Of a stretch of 64,000 bases of DNA, positions 32,270 through 43,739 are shown in pieces. This DNA comes from Limnephilus marmoratus (taxonomy: Eukaryota > Arthropoda > Insecta > Trichoptera > Limnephilidae). The notes below the pieces were generated by a model. It had not been told where the DNA came from and made no database searches. It was given only the letters and a program-made list of their open reading frames with translations. Numbering within the stretch: position 1 is the first letter of the stretch; each line of letters starts with the position of its first letter. Made by a program: the position numbers and the translations under genes. Location: positions 23,684,627 through 23,748,626 of the forward strand of contig OU862922.1 of the NCBI GenBank assembly GCA_917880885.1, in the 5' to 3' direction.

Positions 32270-32985
32270 CACGTGACCGTGACCAAAAGAATCTTTATCT
32301 TAATCAAAAGAATCTAAGATTATTTTTATCTGCACGGATACTACAGACATTTTAGATGCATTTTTCGCGATACTACGACATAAAATTGACCACAAGAGGA
32401 GCAATATAATATCAAATTCAAAACCCTCATTTAATAAATAACTTTAATTAATATCAAAAATACATTCGTAACCTTAAAAAATATTAAGATAATAAATAAT
32501 AAGCAGTGGATACCACCAATAAAAAAACATATTTTTTTATTAAAAGGAGCACAGTTAAGTTTGTGTAATTTCCTGTATTTTCATAAATAATAAAATTCAT
32601 TAATCACTTGAGCAATCAACTGTTGAGAGTTTAAGAGGAAACATGATCGTCGAGAAATTTGGTTATTAAGAATTTTACACAGGCTGATAATACCTAAATT
32701 AAATTTGTCAAAATCAAGGTGTTGTATTCCCCATTTTTCTCCTCCAAAACTGAACCGATTTTTAATTTTTTTTTTTAACCAACTGTTTTAGAAGAAAATA
32801 TTTATTATTACGTAATTTTTTTTAAACGTCGCGGTTGTTTAGTTTGTACACTGAATGTCTGTTGATGGCGTTCAAACCAGGCAATTTTAATTTGGAGGGT
32901 CCTAACTCATCAAAAAAGTAAAAAGTAGAAGTAACATATTATCAAAAAAGCTAAAACGTTTCAACACGCCAGTGGTCGATATTGA
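32270..32985. other. No gene recognised
   Basis: AT-rich sequence without supported features. Confidence 0.4.
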
Positions 32986-32989
32986 TACT

Positions 32990-33775
32990 ATTTATTTATT
33001 TATGTGTAAGAAGCAAACAGCTTTTACATAATATACAGTGATAATAGATATACAAGTGAGCTGAAGTCAAGTCACGGAAGTTTGGGAAGTGCACATACAC
33101 GAGGAATTGGGGATTTTTTTCTAATATTTGCTCTACACGTGGGTAAATAAAATAAATTGGATTATAGGGTTGATCTTAATGGAATAAGAAAATTTATTTA
33201 ATTCATAAGTTCTGGTGAGTCCAGGCCATTATTTAAAAATTTAAATTATAGGATTTGATCAAAAATTAGACGTCGTGTTTGGAGGGATTTGAAATTGTGA
33301 AATTTAATGGATTCGGTATATTTTGAGAAGTGCAATTTTAGTTTGTAATTTATGTGTATAATTTTTTTTTTTATTCTTTCTATTCTTTCAATATGGGCTT
33401 GGTATAAAGAAGTCCAGATCGGTGTACAGTGTTCCAAGTGCGGGCGAATCTATGAGGTGTAAAGGGAATATAGAGTGTTTATGTTGTGGAAGGGTTTTGC
33501 TATTCGAATTATAAATCCCAGCATTTTATTGGCTTTGTTAATGACTTCATCAGTATGTTGGATAAAATTTAATTTAACATCCAGTGTTACCCCAAGGTCC
33601 CTGATATATTTTACTTTATTGATATGTGTGCCGTTCGATGTGTATACAAAGGAAATTTTATTTTTGTTACGTTAATTTATTGCATTTTGAGATGTTAATA
33701 ACAAATTTGTTTAATTCGCAATAGACAAAAGACGAGAGGTCTTCTTGGAGTTTAATGCAGTCATTGGTTGGTTTA
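32990..33775 (-). pseudogene. LINE (CR1/Jockey-type) RT C-terminal region, decayed
   Basis: Minus-strand translation gives RT domain pieces in order: LQEDLSSF near 33745, then YIRDLGVTLDVKLNFIQHTD (motif E region), VINKANKMLGFIIRIAK, PHLEHCTPIWTSLYQAHIER and TRRLIFDQIL, and further on an LRSTL..SNLFYLPT..RANI-like C-terminus. At least three frame changes and several stops interrupt it. The catalytic palm (YADD) is not present. The 3' end runs to an ATAA-type tail at about 32990-33003. Confidence 0.7.
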
Positions 33776-33779
33776 ATAA

Positions 33780-34570
33780 CTAAGTATATTTTTTTAATAA
33801 CTAAGTATACTATATGAAACAATATTTGCACTAGTGTTAAAATCCAGAGATAAAAATAGGGAGTAGATTTTACCTATTAGTTTAAAGTTTCAAGAAATTT
33901 TATACGTAACACTAGGTTAGGAAGTTGGTATTTACTAACCCCTCGAGTTAACAAAAAACTCCATAGAATGTAACCGCCTTATGATTAATGAGCAGCGGGT
34001 GGACGTCGGCAGTGACACACGTTCCCATTTTTTAATAAAAGGGTTGAAATTAGTTTTGAATTAGTTCCCTCGCGGGTTATTTCGGTACCGGGTCCACCTT
34101 GATCCTCGAGTGAGCCACTTCCAGCCACATATGTTCATTATTTCCACCACATTAGGCATTAGGCTTCCTGATGCCAGAAGGATTGGCCTATTTTTAAACT
34201 TCATGCGGTAGACACTTGGTGATGAAACGTGTTTTGATGCTCATCGCCGAATTATTTTACCAAATCTACATACCACGAAATGTTTGTGTACGTCAATAAA
34301 AACTTCCGAGTGGTAAAAAGGAAGATGTGAAATTTACAGAGTCCGTTTTGTTAGGAATCTCTACATCATATTTACGATCCCAACGCAAAGTGCTACCTCT
34401 GCAAAGCTCCGTAACTGTATTCGAAAATTGGAGTAAGTTCATTTGTCAATAGTTAAGCAAAATTTAAAAAAAATTGATTAGCGTTCTATTGGGTTATCTA
34501 AAATATCTCAACTATAAAGTTGAAATATGACTGCCCGATTAATCTGATCAATCATTAATACTATCTCTAA
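33780..34570. other. No gene recognised
   Basis: A short duplicated word TAATAACTAAGTATA at about 33776-33809. Otherwise nothing supported. Confidence 0.4.
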
Positions 34571-34573
34571 ATA

Positions 34574-34935
34574 TCTCTACATATTATAAATTAAAGTCCC
34601 CCGCGTCGTCGGACTGTCTGTCTGTTCGCGATAAACTCGAAAACTACTGAACGGATTTTCATGCGGTTTTCACCAATAGATAGTGTTTCGTGAGGAAGGT
34701 TAAGGTATGTAATTTGTCAAGGATTTGTGTAAATTGGTTGAAACATAACGATAATTGTTAGAAGTGTCGGAAAAAGTCAAGCCGCCTGGTAGCTTTCATC
34801 GAAAACGCTGCCTAATCCTTTTGAGATATAACAAAACAATGCATGGTGGGATATTCCTCTTTTATAGATCTACAAAAAAGTCCGCGAAGGCATATATCTA
34901 CCTTTTACGGATAGCTTACTACACCCATTCTATCT
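34574..34935 (+). mobile_element. Helitron 5' end fragment
   Basis: Starts TCTCTACATATTATAAATTA after an A, nearly identical to the 5' end of the complete Helitron at 36510. The following GTCTGTCTGTTCGCGATAAA and ACTGAACGGATTTTCATGCG are typical of the same family. No matching CTAG 3' end was found before a minus-strand LINE tail at 34977, so the copy is truncated. Confidence 0.65.
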
Positions 34936-34976
34936 GCTAAAAAAATGGTCATGTACATTGCGGTAATTGAAAAGTT

Positions 34977-35160
34977 ATTTTTTTTTTTTTTTTTTTTTTT
35001 TAATATGTTTATTTAGTTATTAATTGTACAATAATTTCTCTTACTTAAATCTTACAAAACTGATCAATCAGTTTGATTGTAAGAAATCTCTCATTTTTCC
35101 AATTTATTTACTTACAACATATAAAATGTTTGATATCTTGGTGCTTAATACATATATAGT
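34977..35160 (-). other. LINE 3' end, minus strand, with poly(A) and hairpin
   Basis: A run of about 25 T (34977-35002) is the poly(A) tail of a minus-strand insertion. A hairpin at 35051-35083 pairs CTTACAA with TTGTAAG and ACTGAT with ATCAGT. No coding part remains. Confidence 0.5.
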
Positions 35161-35216
35161 AATTATTTAATAATATAATACTTAATATTAAAATACTTAA
35201 CTAATTACTAAGGGCA

Positions 35217-36287
35217 ATGGAGGAATGTGGTATTATAGGTCCTTTAAATAAATTTTTTAAAAATTATTTGTTTAATAGAAAAATTAAAGTTAAAATTGAC
35301 GGAATTTTAAGTGATGAAATGTTGGCAAACACTGGGGTAGCTACGGGATCGATATCGGGACCTACGTGTTATATTATGCAAGTAAACAGTCTACCAAACG
35401 TAATAAAACGTTGTAAATGCTACATGTTTGCAGACGATACTTGCATCATATGTGCTGACAAAAATCCACAAAAAATTCAGGAAATTTTACAAACAGACCT
35501 AAATAATATAATAAAATGGTCCCACGACAATGGCATTATTATCAACGCAAAAAAAACCAAATACATGCTTATACATTCACCACATGCAAACTGTCAGGAT
35601 AAGGAATTGCACATTAAAAGTCATTCATATGATTGCTTACACACAAAAAACCAATCCCTGCAGTGTAATTGCCCAAACATAGAAAAAGTGTACCAATATA
35701 CATACCTTGGTCTTACAATAGATGTCAATTTTAACTGGTCAATTCATATTGAAAATGTATGTAATAGATTAAGATCTATATTAGGGAAATTTTATCACCT
35801 AAAAAACTTTGTTAATAAAAATATATTATACTGTACATATAACGCATTAGCAGAATCAATTATAGGATACGGAATAAATAGTTACGGATTAACGTACAAA
35901 ACGTACTTAAATAAAATAGAACAACTACAAATCCGTTTCCTAAAATTGATATCAGGCAAAAAAAAAGTTCAATTATGTGATGGCGATTATAAAAAAATGT
36001 TCTCCTTGTGTAATGTGCTCTCTATACATAGTAGGGTAGATTACCAATTAACTCTAGATGAATTCTGGAATACAGAATTCAAAAAACCTGTAAACCATAA
36101 CTACCCCACTAGGCATAGAGAAGCAGAAATGTTTATTATTAATAAATCTCAAAATGTATACGGTGATAGAACAAAAAGGCATAAAATTCCGCAAATATTT
36201 AATGCATTACCTGAAAATATTAAAAACGAGACATCATATTCAAAAATCAAAACTAAAGTTAGATCATTCCACTTCAATAGAATATGA
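35217..36287 (+). CDS. Non-LTR reverse transcriptase, 5'-truncated, open
   Basis: 356-codon open frame, the longest in the window. It is the C-terminal half of a CR1/Jockey-type LINE polyprotein, which copies the element's RNA at the target site. Visible RT motifs: GVATGSISGP at residues 40-49 (motif B), CYMFADDTCII at 68-78 with catalytic ADD at 72-74 (motif C), GIIINAKKTKYM (motif D), YTYLGLTID (motif E), then the thumb NWSIHIENVCNRLR and the C-terminal IFNALPENIKNE. A Cys/His cluster (CLHTKNQSLQCNC) lies between motifs D and E. The endonuclease and RT motifs 0-A are missing, so it cannot function, although no stop or frameshift is present. The first ATG is internal to the original protein. 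The 3' UTR runs to an ATAATAATAAT tail at about 36422. Confidence 0.85.
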   Translation: MEECGIIGPLNKFFKNYLFNRKIKVKIDGILSDEMLANTGVATGSISGPTCYIMQVNSLPNVIKRCKCYMFADDTCIICADKNPQKIQEILQTDLNNIIKWSHDNGIIINAKKTKYMLIHSPHANCQDKELHIKSHSYDCLHTKNQSLQCNCPNIEKVYQYTYLGLTIDVNFNWSIHIENVCNRLRSILGKFYHLKNFVNKNILYCTYNALAESIIGYGINSYGLTYKTYLNKIEQLQIRFLKLISGKKKVQLCDGDYKKMFSLCNVLSIHSRVDYQLTLDEFWNTEFKKPVNHNYPTRHREAEMFIINKSQNVYGDRTKRHKIPQIFNALPENIKNETSYSKIKTKVRSFHFNRI

Positions 36288-36425
36288 AAACTAAAATATT
36301 GTATAAACATACCTAAATCTATGAAAAACAAATAATATTTTGATCGAATAGGTATAGACCTAGTTCTTTTAACCATTGTTCAAAATAAAATTTATGTTAC
36401 AATAAGCATTATAATAATAATTTAG
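36288..36425 (+). other. 3' UTR and tail of the open LINE
   Basis: AT-rich 3' UTR with a small hairpin TAGGT-ATAG-ACCTA at about 36349-36362 and a terminal ATAATAATAAT repeat. The lack of decay in the frame suggests that the insertion is among the younger ones here. Confidence 0.55.
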
Positions 36426-36509
36426 ACGGATACAGTATTAATCCTTATTAACTTAAATACGTTGGTTACCCCAAGCATTTCATGCACATTATTATAATCT
36501 TTCACACCA

Positions 36510-36661
36510 TCTCTACGTATTATAAATTAAAGTCCTCCGCGGCATCTGTCTGTCTCTTTGCGATAAACTCAAAGACGGCGGTGGTTATAAAGGTTGGATA
36601 ACCATCCAGTAGATGACGTTGTGTTTTATTAGCCACAGCAACGCGTGGCCGGGTCAGCTAG
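36510..36661 (+). mobile_element. Complete short Helitron, 152 bp
   Basis: Starts TCTCTACGTATTATAAATTA directly after an A and ends GGTCAGCTAG directly before a T. A perfect 5-bp hairpin GCCAC/GTGGC with loop AGCAACGC stands 12 bases before the CTAG. All three Helitron hallmarks (5' TC, 3' CTAG, subterminal hairpin) and A/T insertion are present. It has no coding capacity. The same 3' end recurs in inverse at 61614. Confidence 0.85.
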
Positions 36662-36664
36662 TTA

Positions 36665-36786
36665 GTAATAAATAAGAAATCAAAGCTCGTTCACTTTACA
36701 TGTTCATTTAACTTTAGTTTAAAAACTTGACGAGATATAAAAATTGATTATTTTTCGCTGGTGTTGAGTGTATATAGGTATTAGAC
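36665..36786. other. Short unassigned gap
   Basis: AT-rich sequence between the Helitron and a SINE. Confidence 0.4.
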
Positions 36787-36966
36787 TTATTACTTGAAAT
36801 GGCTTTAGCCGTGTTTGGTGACCAGATCTGAATAGCCATATGCGTTTTCCACATCTCATTCCCCTCCCTGCTACCTTCAACGTCACAATATACAAAAATT
36901 CGGGATGCCATAATCTCACTAGCTACAGGCGGTTGGGAGTAGTTGGGACTATTGTGCGGTATTCAG
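36787..36966 (+). mobile_element. tRNA-headed SINE (family 2), 5'-truncated
   Basis: Matches the 3' half of the family from GAAATGGCTTTAGCCGTGTT to GGGACTATTGTGCGGTATTC. The head is lost. The chance frames at 36714-36919 are shadows of this element. Confidence 0.75.
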
Positions 36967-37058
36967 ATAAAAAATTATGTAATATGCAAGTAGGAACCTT
37001 TTGCTAAGCAATGAATAGATACTATAAGTATGTCCGGAATTATTGTTCAATTAGATCA

Positions 37059-37440
37059 ATTGCTCCCGTCTGGAGCCAGTGAGACTATGCCATCCCCAAT
37101 TGGGGTATGTTGTGAGGCTGAAGGTAGTGGGGAGGGGAAGGAGATGGGGAAGAGGAAGGTGTGGAGTAGTAGTACCTGGCTATTCAGGTCTGATCACCAA
37201 ATACGGCTAAAGCCATTTCAAGCAACGTTTCAATTTTGAATGGTGGTCTTACACCAGGGCGATACTGAGAGTATCTTCCACTCTGGAACGTCCCGCAAAT
37301 ATACAATATATTATTTTAAATGAATTAATTGTTAAATTTCATAAATTAATCAAATAAAATTTATTTGCCACGCCGGGATTCGACCCCGCGACATTCGGAT
37401 TAAGAGTCAAAAGCCATAGTGCTCGACCACGCCGGCTGTC
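37059..37440 (-). mobile_element. tRNA-headed SINE (family 2), complete
   Basis: On the minus strand the head reads GCCGGCGTGGTCGAGCACTA (A-box) and GGGGTCGAATCCCGGCGTGG (B-box) with an anticodon-like loop CTCTTAA. The body and the 3' end GGGAGCAATT match the other copies. The 69-codon frame inside (37030-37239) is not a gene. Confidence 0.8.
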
Positions 37441-37444
37441 AAAG

Positions 37445-38010
37445 CCGTAAGTTTGTATTTTAGCCATAAGTTGTTTTGTCTAGTCTGGAGTTAGAAGTAA
37501 GATTGTAGAAATATATTTTAGATTTGTACAGAGCCCTTGAGGTGATTTTTCACAAAAACGGCATTATACAAATCGTCCAAATATTATTATAATTTTTAAT
37601 TAACTTTTATTCCCTCCCATCGCAGATTGGCAGTTAGCAGGGCGTACGAGCCAATAAGCTATAAGTTAATAAGCAGCTTCATTAACACGCTTGTCTTCAA
37701 AATGATCGCAGGAAGTTTGGCAATAATACGATGCAAATTAGAGTTCCAAGAATCCAGCGATGTATCCGAATCTGTTTAAAGTGGGATATTTTATGTGTCT
37801 TGGAAACGCTTTCCGACAATCGGTTTGAAGAAGAGGCTGCCACAAGCCATAAGCATCCATCTGGGCCTCTCTAAAATTACTTTAAGGATAACATTAATTT
37901 ATTCTCAAAATTCAGCCGTGTATGAGTAAAATCATCTTACATTTAAAGGATGTGTCAGTAAAAAAGTTTTATGTAATACAATTTAACAAATGTGAGTCAT
38001 TATTGTATGA
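37445..38010. other. No gene recognised apart from a LINE 3' hairpin
   Basis: The AGCGC-type hairpin at 37532-37567 marks a plus-strand LINE 3' end followed by an ATTATTATAA tail (about 37583-37593). The rest holds nothing supported. Confidence 0.4.
37532..37567 (+). other. LINE 3' stem-loop (AGCGC family), decayed
   Basis: CCCTTGAGGTGATTTTTCAC retains the inner GTGA/TCAC stem; the outer stem has decayed (AGCCC/GGCAT). Confidence 0.55.
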
Positions 38011-38011
38011 G

Positions 38012-38143
38012 ACGTCATGAGACGTTGTATGAATGTAAACGAGGCAAGGAATGTGTGCCAAGACCGGGATGTTTGGCGGTCCGTCCTCTCTGCCTACCCC
38101 TGCGGGGAAACGGCGTGATGGTTAGTTAGTTAGTTAGTTAGAG
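38012..38143 (+). pseudogene. RTE-like 3' end (GTTA-tail family)
   Basis: Last 30 or so codons (RRCMNVNEAR-like), the GC-rich 3' end and an intact (GTTA)n tail at about 38121-38141. It is extremely 5'-truncated. Confidence 0.75.
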
Positions 38144-38217
38144 TCATTATTATAATAAAAAATCAGTGATGTTAGAATTTAAACTTAATTTAAATTAAGT
38201 AAAAAAAAGTGTATTAC

Positions 38218-38705
38218 TGTGTAAAATCTCTAGATTTGCCAGGAATTTCTAGATCAAACCAACAAATGTAGCTAATGTGTAATGTAAAATCTCAAGATTT
38301 GCATGAAATTTCAAGGTCAACGTTGTGCTAACGTTATGTTGTTAACGCAGCATAAAATGTAATGTAAAATCTCGAGATCTGCCTGGAATTTCTAAGTCAA
38401 GCAAACTGATGTAGCGTAAAATATAATGTAAAATCTCGAGATCTGCCTGGAATTTCTAGGTCAACACAACTAGTGCAGCGTAATATGTAATGTAAAATCT
38501 CGAGATCTGCGTGGAATTTCTAAGTCAACCAAATTGACGTAGCATAATATGTAATGTAAAATCTCGAGATTTGCCTGAAATTTCTAGGTCAACACAACTA
38601 ATGTTGCGTAATATGTATGTAAAATCTCGAGATCTGCATGGAATTTCTAGGTCAACACAATTAATGCAGCGTAATATGTATTGTAAAATCTCGAGATCTA
38701 ACACA
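38218..38705. repeat. Minisatellite, seven to eight units of about 62 bp
   Basis: Units contain AATGTAAAATCTCGAGATCT, CTGGAATTTCTAGGTCAA and GCGTAATATG. The first unit or two (38218-38340) are more diverged; the later ones are similar. Each carries the palindrome CTCGAG with flanking AT. A short open frame on either strand (38525-38810) is produced by the array and is not a gene. Confidence 0.9.
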
Positions 38706-38881
38706 AAAATTTTAGCTCTAACTTTAATTTCCATGTTTTTATTCATACGTTGCAGTAGGTATGTGTTAATTTTTTCATATTATTCAATAATTCAAAGGAA
38801 ACTCAAGTGAAGCCGGATATTACTGATGGTAAATTAATGTCAAGAGTTGAATCTATCACAAGTAAGGCGTATTTTAGGTAA

Positions 38882-39046
38882 GGGAACGTACCCAAACTAC
38901 GTGACCAACTTTTTGCAATTTTTAACCCCCCCCCCCCCCCCCGGTGACCAAAATCCTAAGGAACCCGCCGCTCATTTGTATGGAGCGTGACCTTTTGAAA
39001 CCCCCCCCCCCCCCCTAAAAGTGTCACGTAGTATGGGTACGTTCCC
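38882..39046. mobile_element. PIF/Harbinger-type MITE, copy C
   Basis: 165-bp element with the same TIRs as copies A and B, flanked by TAA (38879-38881 and 39047-39049). Two C runs lie in the same orientation as in copy A. Confidence 0.85.
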
Positions 39047-39049
39047 TAA

Positions 39050-42000
39050 GTGGGTAAGATATGGAAAAAGTCTCTGTTTTCAGTTTTAACAATTGGCTAT
39101 CCGTAGTACCTAGCATCGAGGTAACAATAATCATATTTATTCCAGGAAGTTCCCAAAACGGAACTTCTCAACGGGCCATTTCCGCAAAATGGAACTAGCT
39201 CAACTAATTGAGTGCAAATGTACCGTGCCAAGCCTAAAATTAAAACAACCCTTTTCCGGTTCTGTCAGAAAGGGTTGAACAATACTCACCCCTGCAGGAA
39301 CAGAGGGCCTTAATGTGGTAAAACACCATTTCAGAAAAAAACAACTTTGGAATGACACAGGAACTTATTCAACTTATGGCCATTTTTTTATTCGTCTTCA
39401 TCACATTTCCGTAATTTTAAATTAAGAACGCCTGGGAAAGGGGTAAATTGAAAACTGCAGGGGATGAAACTTATTTCGTACATCTGCTTAAAAAAAAACA
39501 AAAAACGACATAAAAAATTAGGTTGATGGGAAACATGAGGAGAATTCTATTTGTGTGTGTGTGTGCCAAAAACGCCAGGAATCCTTAATGGACTAATAGA
39601 ATTTCACCTAAAGGGTTCTCGGAATCAGAGAAATCATATAATATGTGCAAATATTTTAGGGTTAAGAACTATTTTGAGAGGTTTTTTAGAGTACTCATTT
39701 TTGGCTATTTTAGAGTCACATCTGCCCCGAGACAGTGGGACTATACTTTCTTTACCCATTTTGAAGTTGAAGGAATTAGAAAGAGAAAAGAAGAAAGACT
39801 CGTAAGTTCTAACCATCGAGCTCTGGACAATAAACGTCGTAAATTCATTTTGAATTTAAAGATTTGTATTGATTCTGAATTATTTACGGAAGGTTCCCAT
39901 CAGAACCATGCAGGAAATCTTCTATTTTGGAAAAAGATGAAACTCATACAACAATAATACTTTTCTTTCCTAATCTGGGATACCTACCTACCCACTTACC
40001 TCTCGGTGCTAAGGTAAGAAACTTGCCTCTGTGTGTCGAGTGTCTACATCTCCATGGTTTTGACACAAAAATTCCAGCTTGATCTCGAAAGATTGGGGAA
40101 GGTTATAAAATTCTAGAAAAAATTATAAGTACCTATTTGGATAATTTTTAAAAACTCAATCACACTACAGCCCATCAGTGCTTCATGATATGTTGCCATT
40201 GTATCACAGGAATACTTCCTCTCGGAACCCTAGTCAAGATGCCAGTATCGTTTTGTCGTTCGAACCATAGAGATCGCCTTTAGTTTGCCGCTAAATGTAC
40301 CAATACTAAAATTCATTCAATTTTTCCCACGAGCTTTCGAGAGAAAGAGTGGGAGATAAATCGTCCCTCACCGCTCGTGCCCCTTTTGTTTTTGCCTCTG
40401 AAGGAATAGCCGTCCCTGTCTCGCTGACGGAAGACGTATAGTCTGTCGCCGCCCAGCATCCGCGGAGATTCTGCAAGTTGAGACAGGTCGCGTGGGAGCG
40501 TTGGATAATAATATGATATCAAACATCTCGCGAATTGGACATAGGGTTGACAAAAAAAAGATGAAAACGGGATAAAGCCTAAAAATTTATTACTTTTTTC
40601 TGGGTACCACCTGCTCACATTTGATTTGAATGTAGCCATTTCCTATTTAGTAATTTGAAGGAAAAGAAAGAGTGAACTTGGGCCCTAAAAATAAGCATGT
40701 TGTAGGTGGTAGGAAAACAAGCCGGTAAGTAATTCCATGGCCGAATACAAAAAAGTCGTAAAAGCGCTAAGTTCCCACGTGGAAAATGTCAACCATGCAA
40801 AAAAGATGTACGTCTTGAATGAGCTTCATTGAAATGCTGGTAGTAAAAACACAGCATTCCCAAGGTTTTTCTAATGATCGCAAACCGTTGAAGGTAAAGG
40901 CTTCCATAAAAAGAATTGCTCATTTTTGCACAGATTTTTTTCAGTTATTTCTAAGGAATCCAGACCGAAGATGGGTACCACACTCAACCGCATGGCGTTT
41001 CAAGAACAAAATATCAACAACTCATATGCTTATATTTTTACAAATTTAAGTAGGTACCTGAATAGTCTTGAACAATTAAGCATTGTGGAAAAAAACAAAA
41101 TAAAATAAAAACGAAAAAACGTATTTTTATAATGTCTTTGATAAAAACACATGTTTTCTCTCAAAAACTTTGGTCGCACCCAAGCAGACGTCAAGAGAAA
41201 CTTCGCGAAAATAATAAAATAGAATGGGATGATTCATTCGCGTATATTTTCGTATCCCTGAGTTTTGACACAGAATGATTTAGGGCTGTTTGCATCCCAG
41301 GATGATTCTAAGTGAGTTAATAAACATGTTATTTTGTACACCATTTGCGCTCGTTATACATTTAACTTGTTCAAACAAGTAAACCATGAAATTAATAGAG
41401 ATTAATCATACCCAAGACTTAATTAGTTCACATTCTCAAACGTGTGATGAATATTCGAGTACACATTTGTGAACCTGGTTAGAATTGGAAAACTTTCAAC
41501 GAACTTAGCTATAATATCTACCCGTACATCATATTATTAGGTGACTGCTGCTTGATGCGAAACATTGAAGGGCATTAAAAGAAGAGACACATATGAGAAT
41601 AAGTTCACGCGGACGTAGTTTCAATAGCCAACAGTTATAGTGATTTAGTTCCTCATAAAAAAACAGGACTAACATGACATCCAACGAAATATTCGTCGTT
41701 GATATCCCCCCTACATAAAGGCCAATGTAACATGCCAAATGCAAACGCAGTGGCTAGGCAAATATCTATCACGTACACAAAAAGTCAACTAAGTGAAGTG
41801 TATCGCGGCATAAATAAAGAAGATGTATTATTTAATAGAAAAGACGCTCTTAACTCGCAGGGCAAAATGATACTTAAGACCTTGCCCCTGACATAACTTC
41901 TTCAGTAGTGTTACGGATAGGTAGATTACATTCTGAGATAGCTAAAAAAGGCACGTAGGTATACCTTAAATATTCCAATGAAACCCATGAGAGTAAAAAG

Positions 42001-43335
42001 CAAAGGGAAAAATAAGACATTGAATAACATTGAGAGATTCCTTCGCGTATCAAGACGAGTTTAAAAATGCAAATTCAAATACGTCAACATCACCATTGAT
42101 TCCACATAAATATCCTCTGGAGAAATCATGTAATAACAATAACTTTTCGTATAATATCTTGAGGAAATAGCCCATACAATATTCGTTAAAGTGTCAGATT
42201 GAAAAAAAGCCATTAATATGTTCCTCGTTCTGGGTAAGGATTAAAAAAAATTATTCCCACCAAAGATAATATAAATTTGTCACGTCTATCGGACGGGCAA
42301 TCAGTTTGATATTTGATTGCATTTGTACCTGATCGAACTGGTAAAAGATGAATCTCAGAATTACTAAAAACATCTTCAAATACACTGTGACTAGACTAAA
42401 CTATTTCACATTATTGGATGCAACAATTGGGCAACGCGGTTTTGTCAACGGCCACTATTATAATATAGTACAAGTCTAATGATGGGAAATAGATCAAAGT
42501 TGTGACTGCAGACTGGTAATCAGAATTGACGACTATATCTGGAGAATATAAAAAGCAGAATATTGGCAAAGTCAAGTCTCTCGCCAACCGTGGGGCATTT
42601 CTTCAATAGGGCGCTGATGCAGTATATACTATTTCCTTTCTAGAAAACGATTAACATTTTCAATCGATTCATTAACCTTTGGAACGCCAATCTCCCGTGA
42701 CCCGTAGTATGCCGACGAAAATGTTTTTCTCTCTTGTATATTGTTATAAACAATGTATAGTAAAGAAATATGTGTTATATTATTCTATATTCTTGAAGTT
42801 TTATTTTATTTTCCACAAAGTTAAATAAGTGCTCTTAACAATAAAAATGAATTATATTAAATGAATAATTTGACAAAATGAATAAATTAATAATATTTTC
42901 AAATTTTGTAAAATGATGCAATATATATAGATTGTTTGAGATCTTGATTGTTCTTAATGAAACGAAAAACAAGAACTCTTATCTCATTGTTTATTTTGTT
43001 GCAAATCGAATAAGATGTATTTTAGTAAGCTATTTTTTTGTGATGCAAAATCTCATGAAAGTAATGTATCTTTAGGACTATCCGCCACGGCGCGGCGGCG
43101 TTCAACGGGTATAACTTTTTTGGCCGATAGGCACTTGTGGCACATAAGCGGTCAAAAATAAACACTCCCGAGTAACGTGTAAAAAACTTTCAGTAAACCT
43201 GGTCATAGTACATCCACGTAGATTGCGAGATTATACCTCTCGTCTGTTACTAGCAAAACAAGGGATAGAAATTATTAAAAAAAACATTGCTTGGCCGCCG
43301 GAAAACAACGGAGGGATAAGGTTTTTTTTTGTTTA
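39050..43335. other. Long stretch without recognised gene or repeat
   Basis: About 4.3 kb with only short frames. The longest, 40639-40313 on the minus strand (108 codons) and 39643-39957 on the plus strand (104 codons), show no domain, signal peptide or membrane pattern that I can name. A short inverted repeat GAAGTTCCC...GGAACTTC lies at about 39150. The low repeat density contrasts with the rest of the window, so host non-coding DNA or older decayed repeats are possible. Confidence 0.4.
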
Positions 43336-43337
43336 CA

Positions 43338-43737
43338 TGAATACCGCACAAGAGTCCCAACTGCTCCCGTCTGGAGCCAGTGGGACTATGGCATCCCCAA
43401 TTGGGGTATGTTGTGAGGCTGAAGGCAGTGGGGAGGGGAAGGAGATAGGGAAGAGGAAGGTGGGGAAGTACCTGGCTATTCAGATCTGGTCACCAAACAC
43501 GGTAGAAGCCATTTCAAGCAACGTTTCAATTCTGAACGGTGGTCTTACACCAGGGCGATACTGAGAGTATCTTCCACTCTGGAACGTGCCGCAAATATAC
43601 TTTATATTATTTTAAATTAATTAATTGTGAAATACACAAATTAATCAAATAAAAATTATTTGCCACGCCGAGATTCGATCCCGCGACCTTCGGAATGCGA
43701 GTCAAGCGCCTTACCGCTGCACTACGCCGGTCGTCAA
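43338..43737 (-). mobile_element. tRNA-headed SINE (family 2), complete
   Basis: Best complete copy. Minus-strand head: ACCGGCGTAGTGCAGCGGTA (A-box), an anticodon-like loop CTCGCAT, and GCGGGATCGAATCTCGGCGT (B-box). It ends GGGAGCAGTTGGGACTCTTG then TGCGGTATTCA. About 400 bp. The open frame 43223-43564 on the plus strand is its shadow. Confidence 0.85.
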
Positions 43738-43739
43738 AA

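Noticed and set aside
37380..37440. A tRNA gene (also 43670-43737 and 27206-27270)
   Set aside because: tRNA-like promoter boxes are clear, but the sequences run into identical SINE bodies and the anticodon stems do not pair.
40313..40639. 108-codon frame on the minus strand
   Set aside because: No recognisable domain, no matching exon signals; kept only as part of the unassigned stretch.
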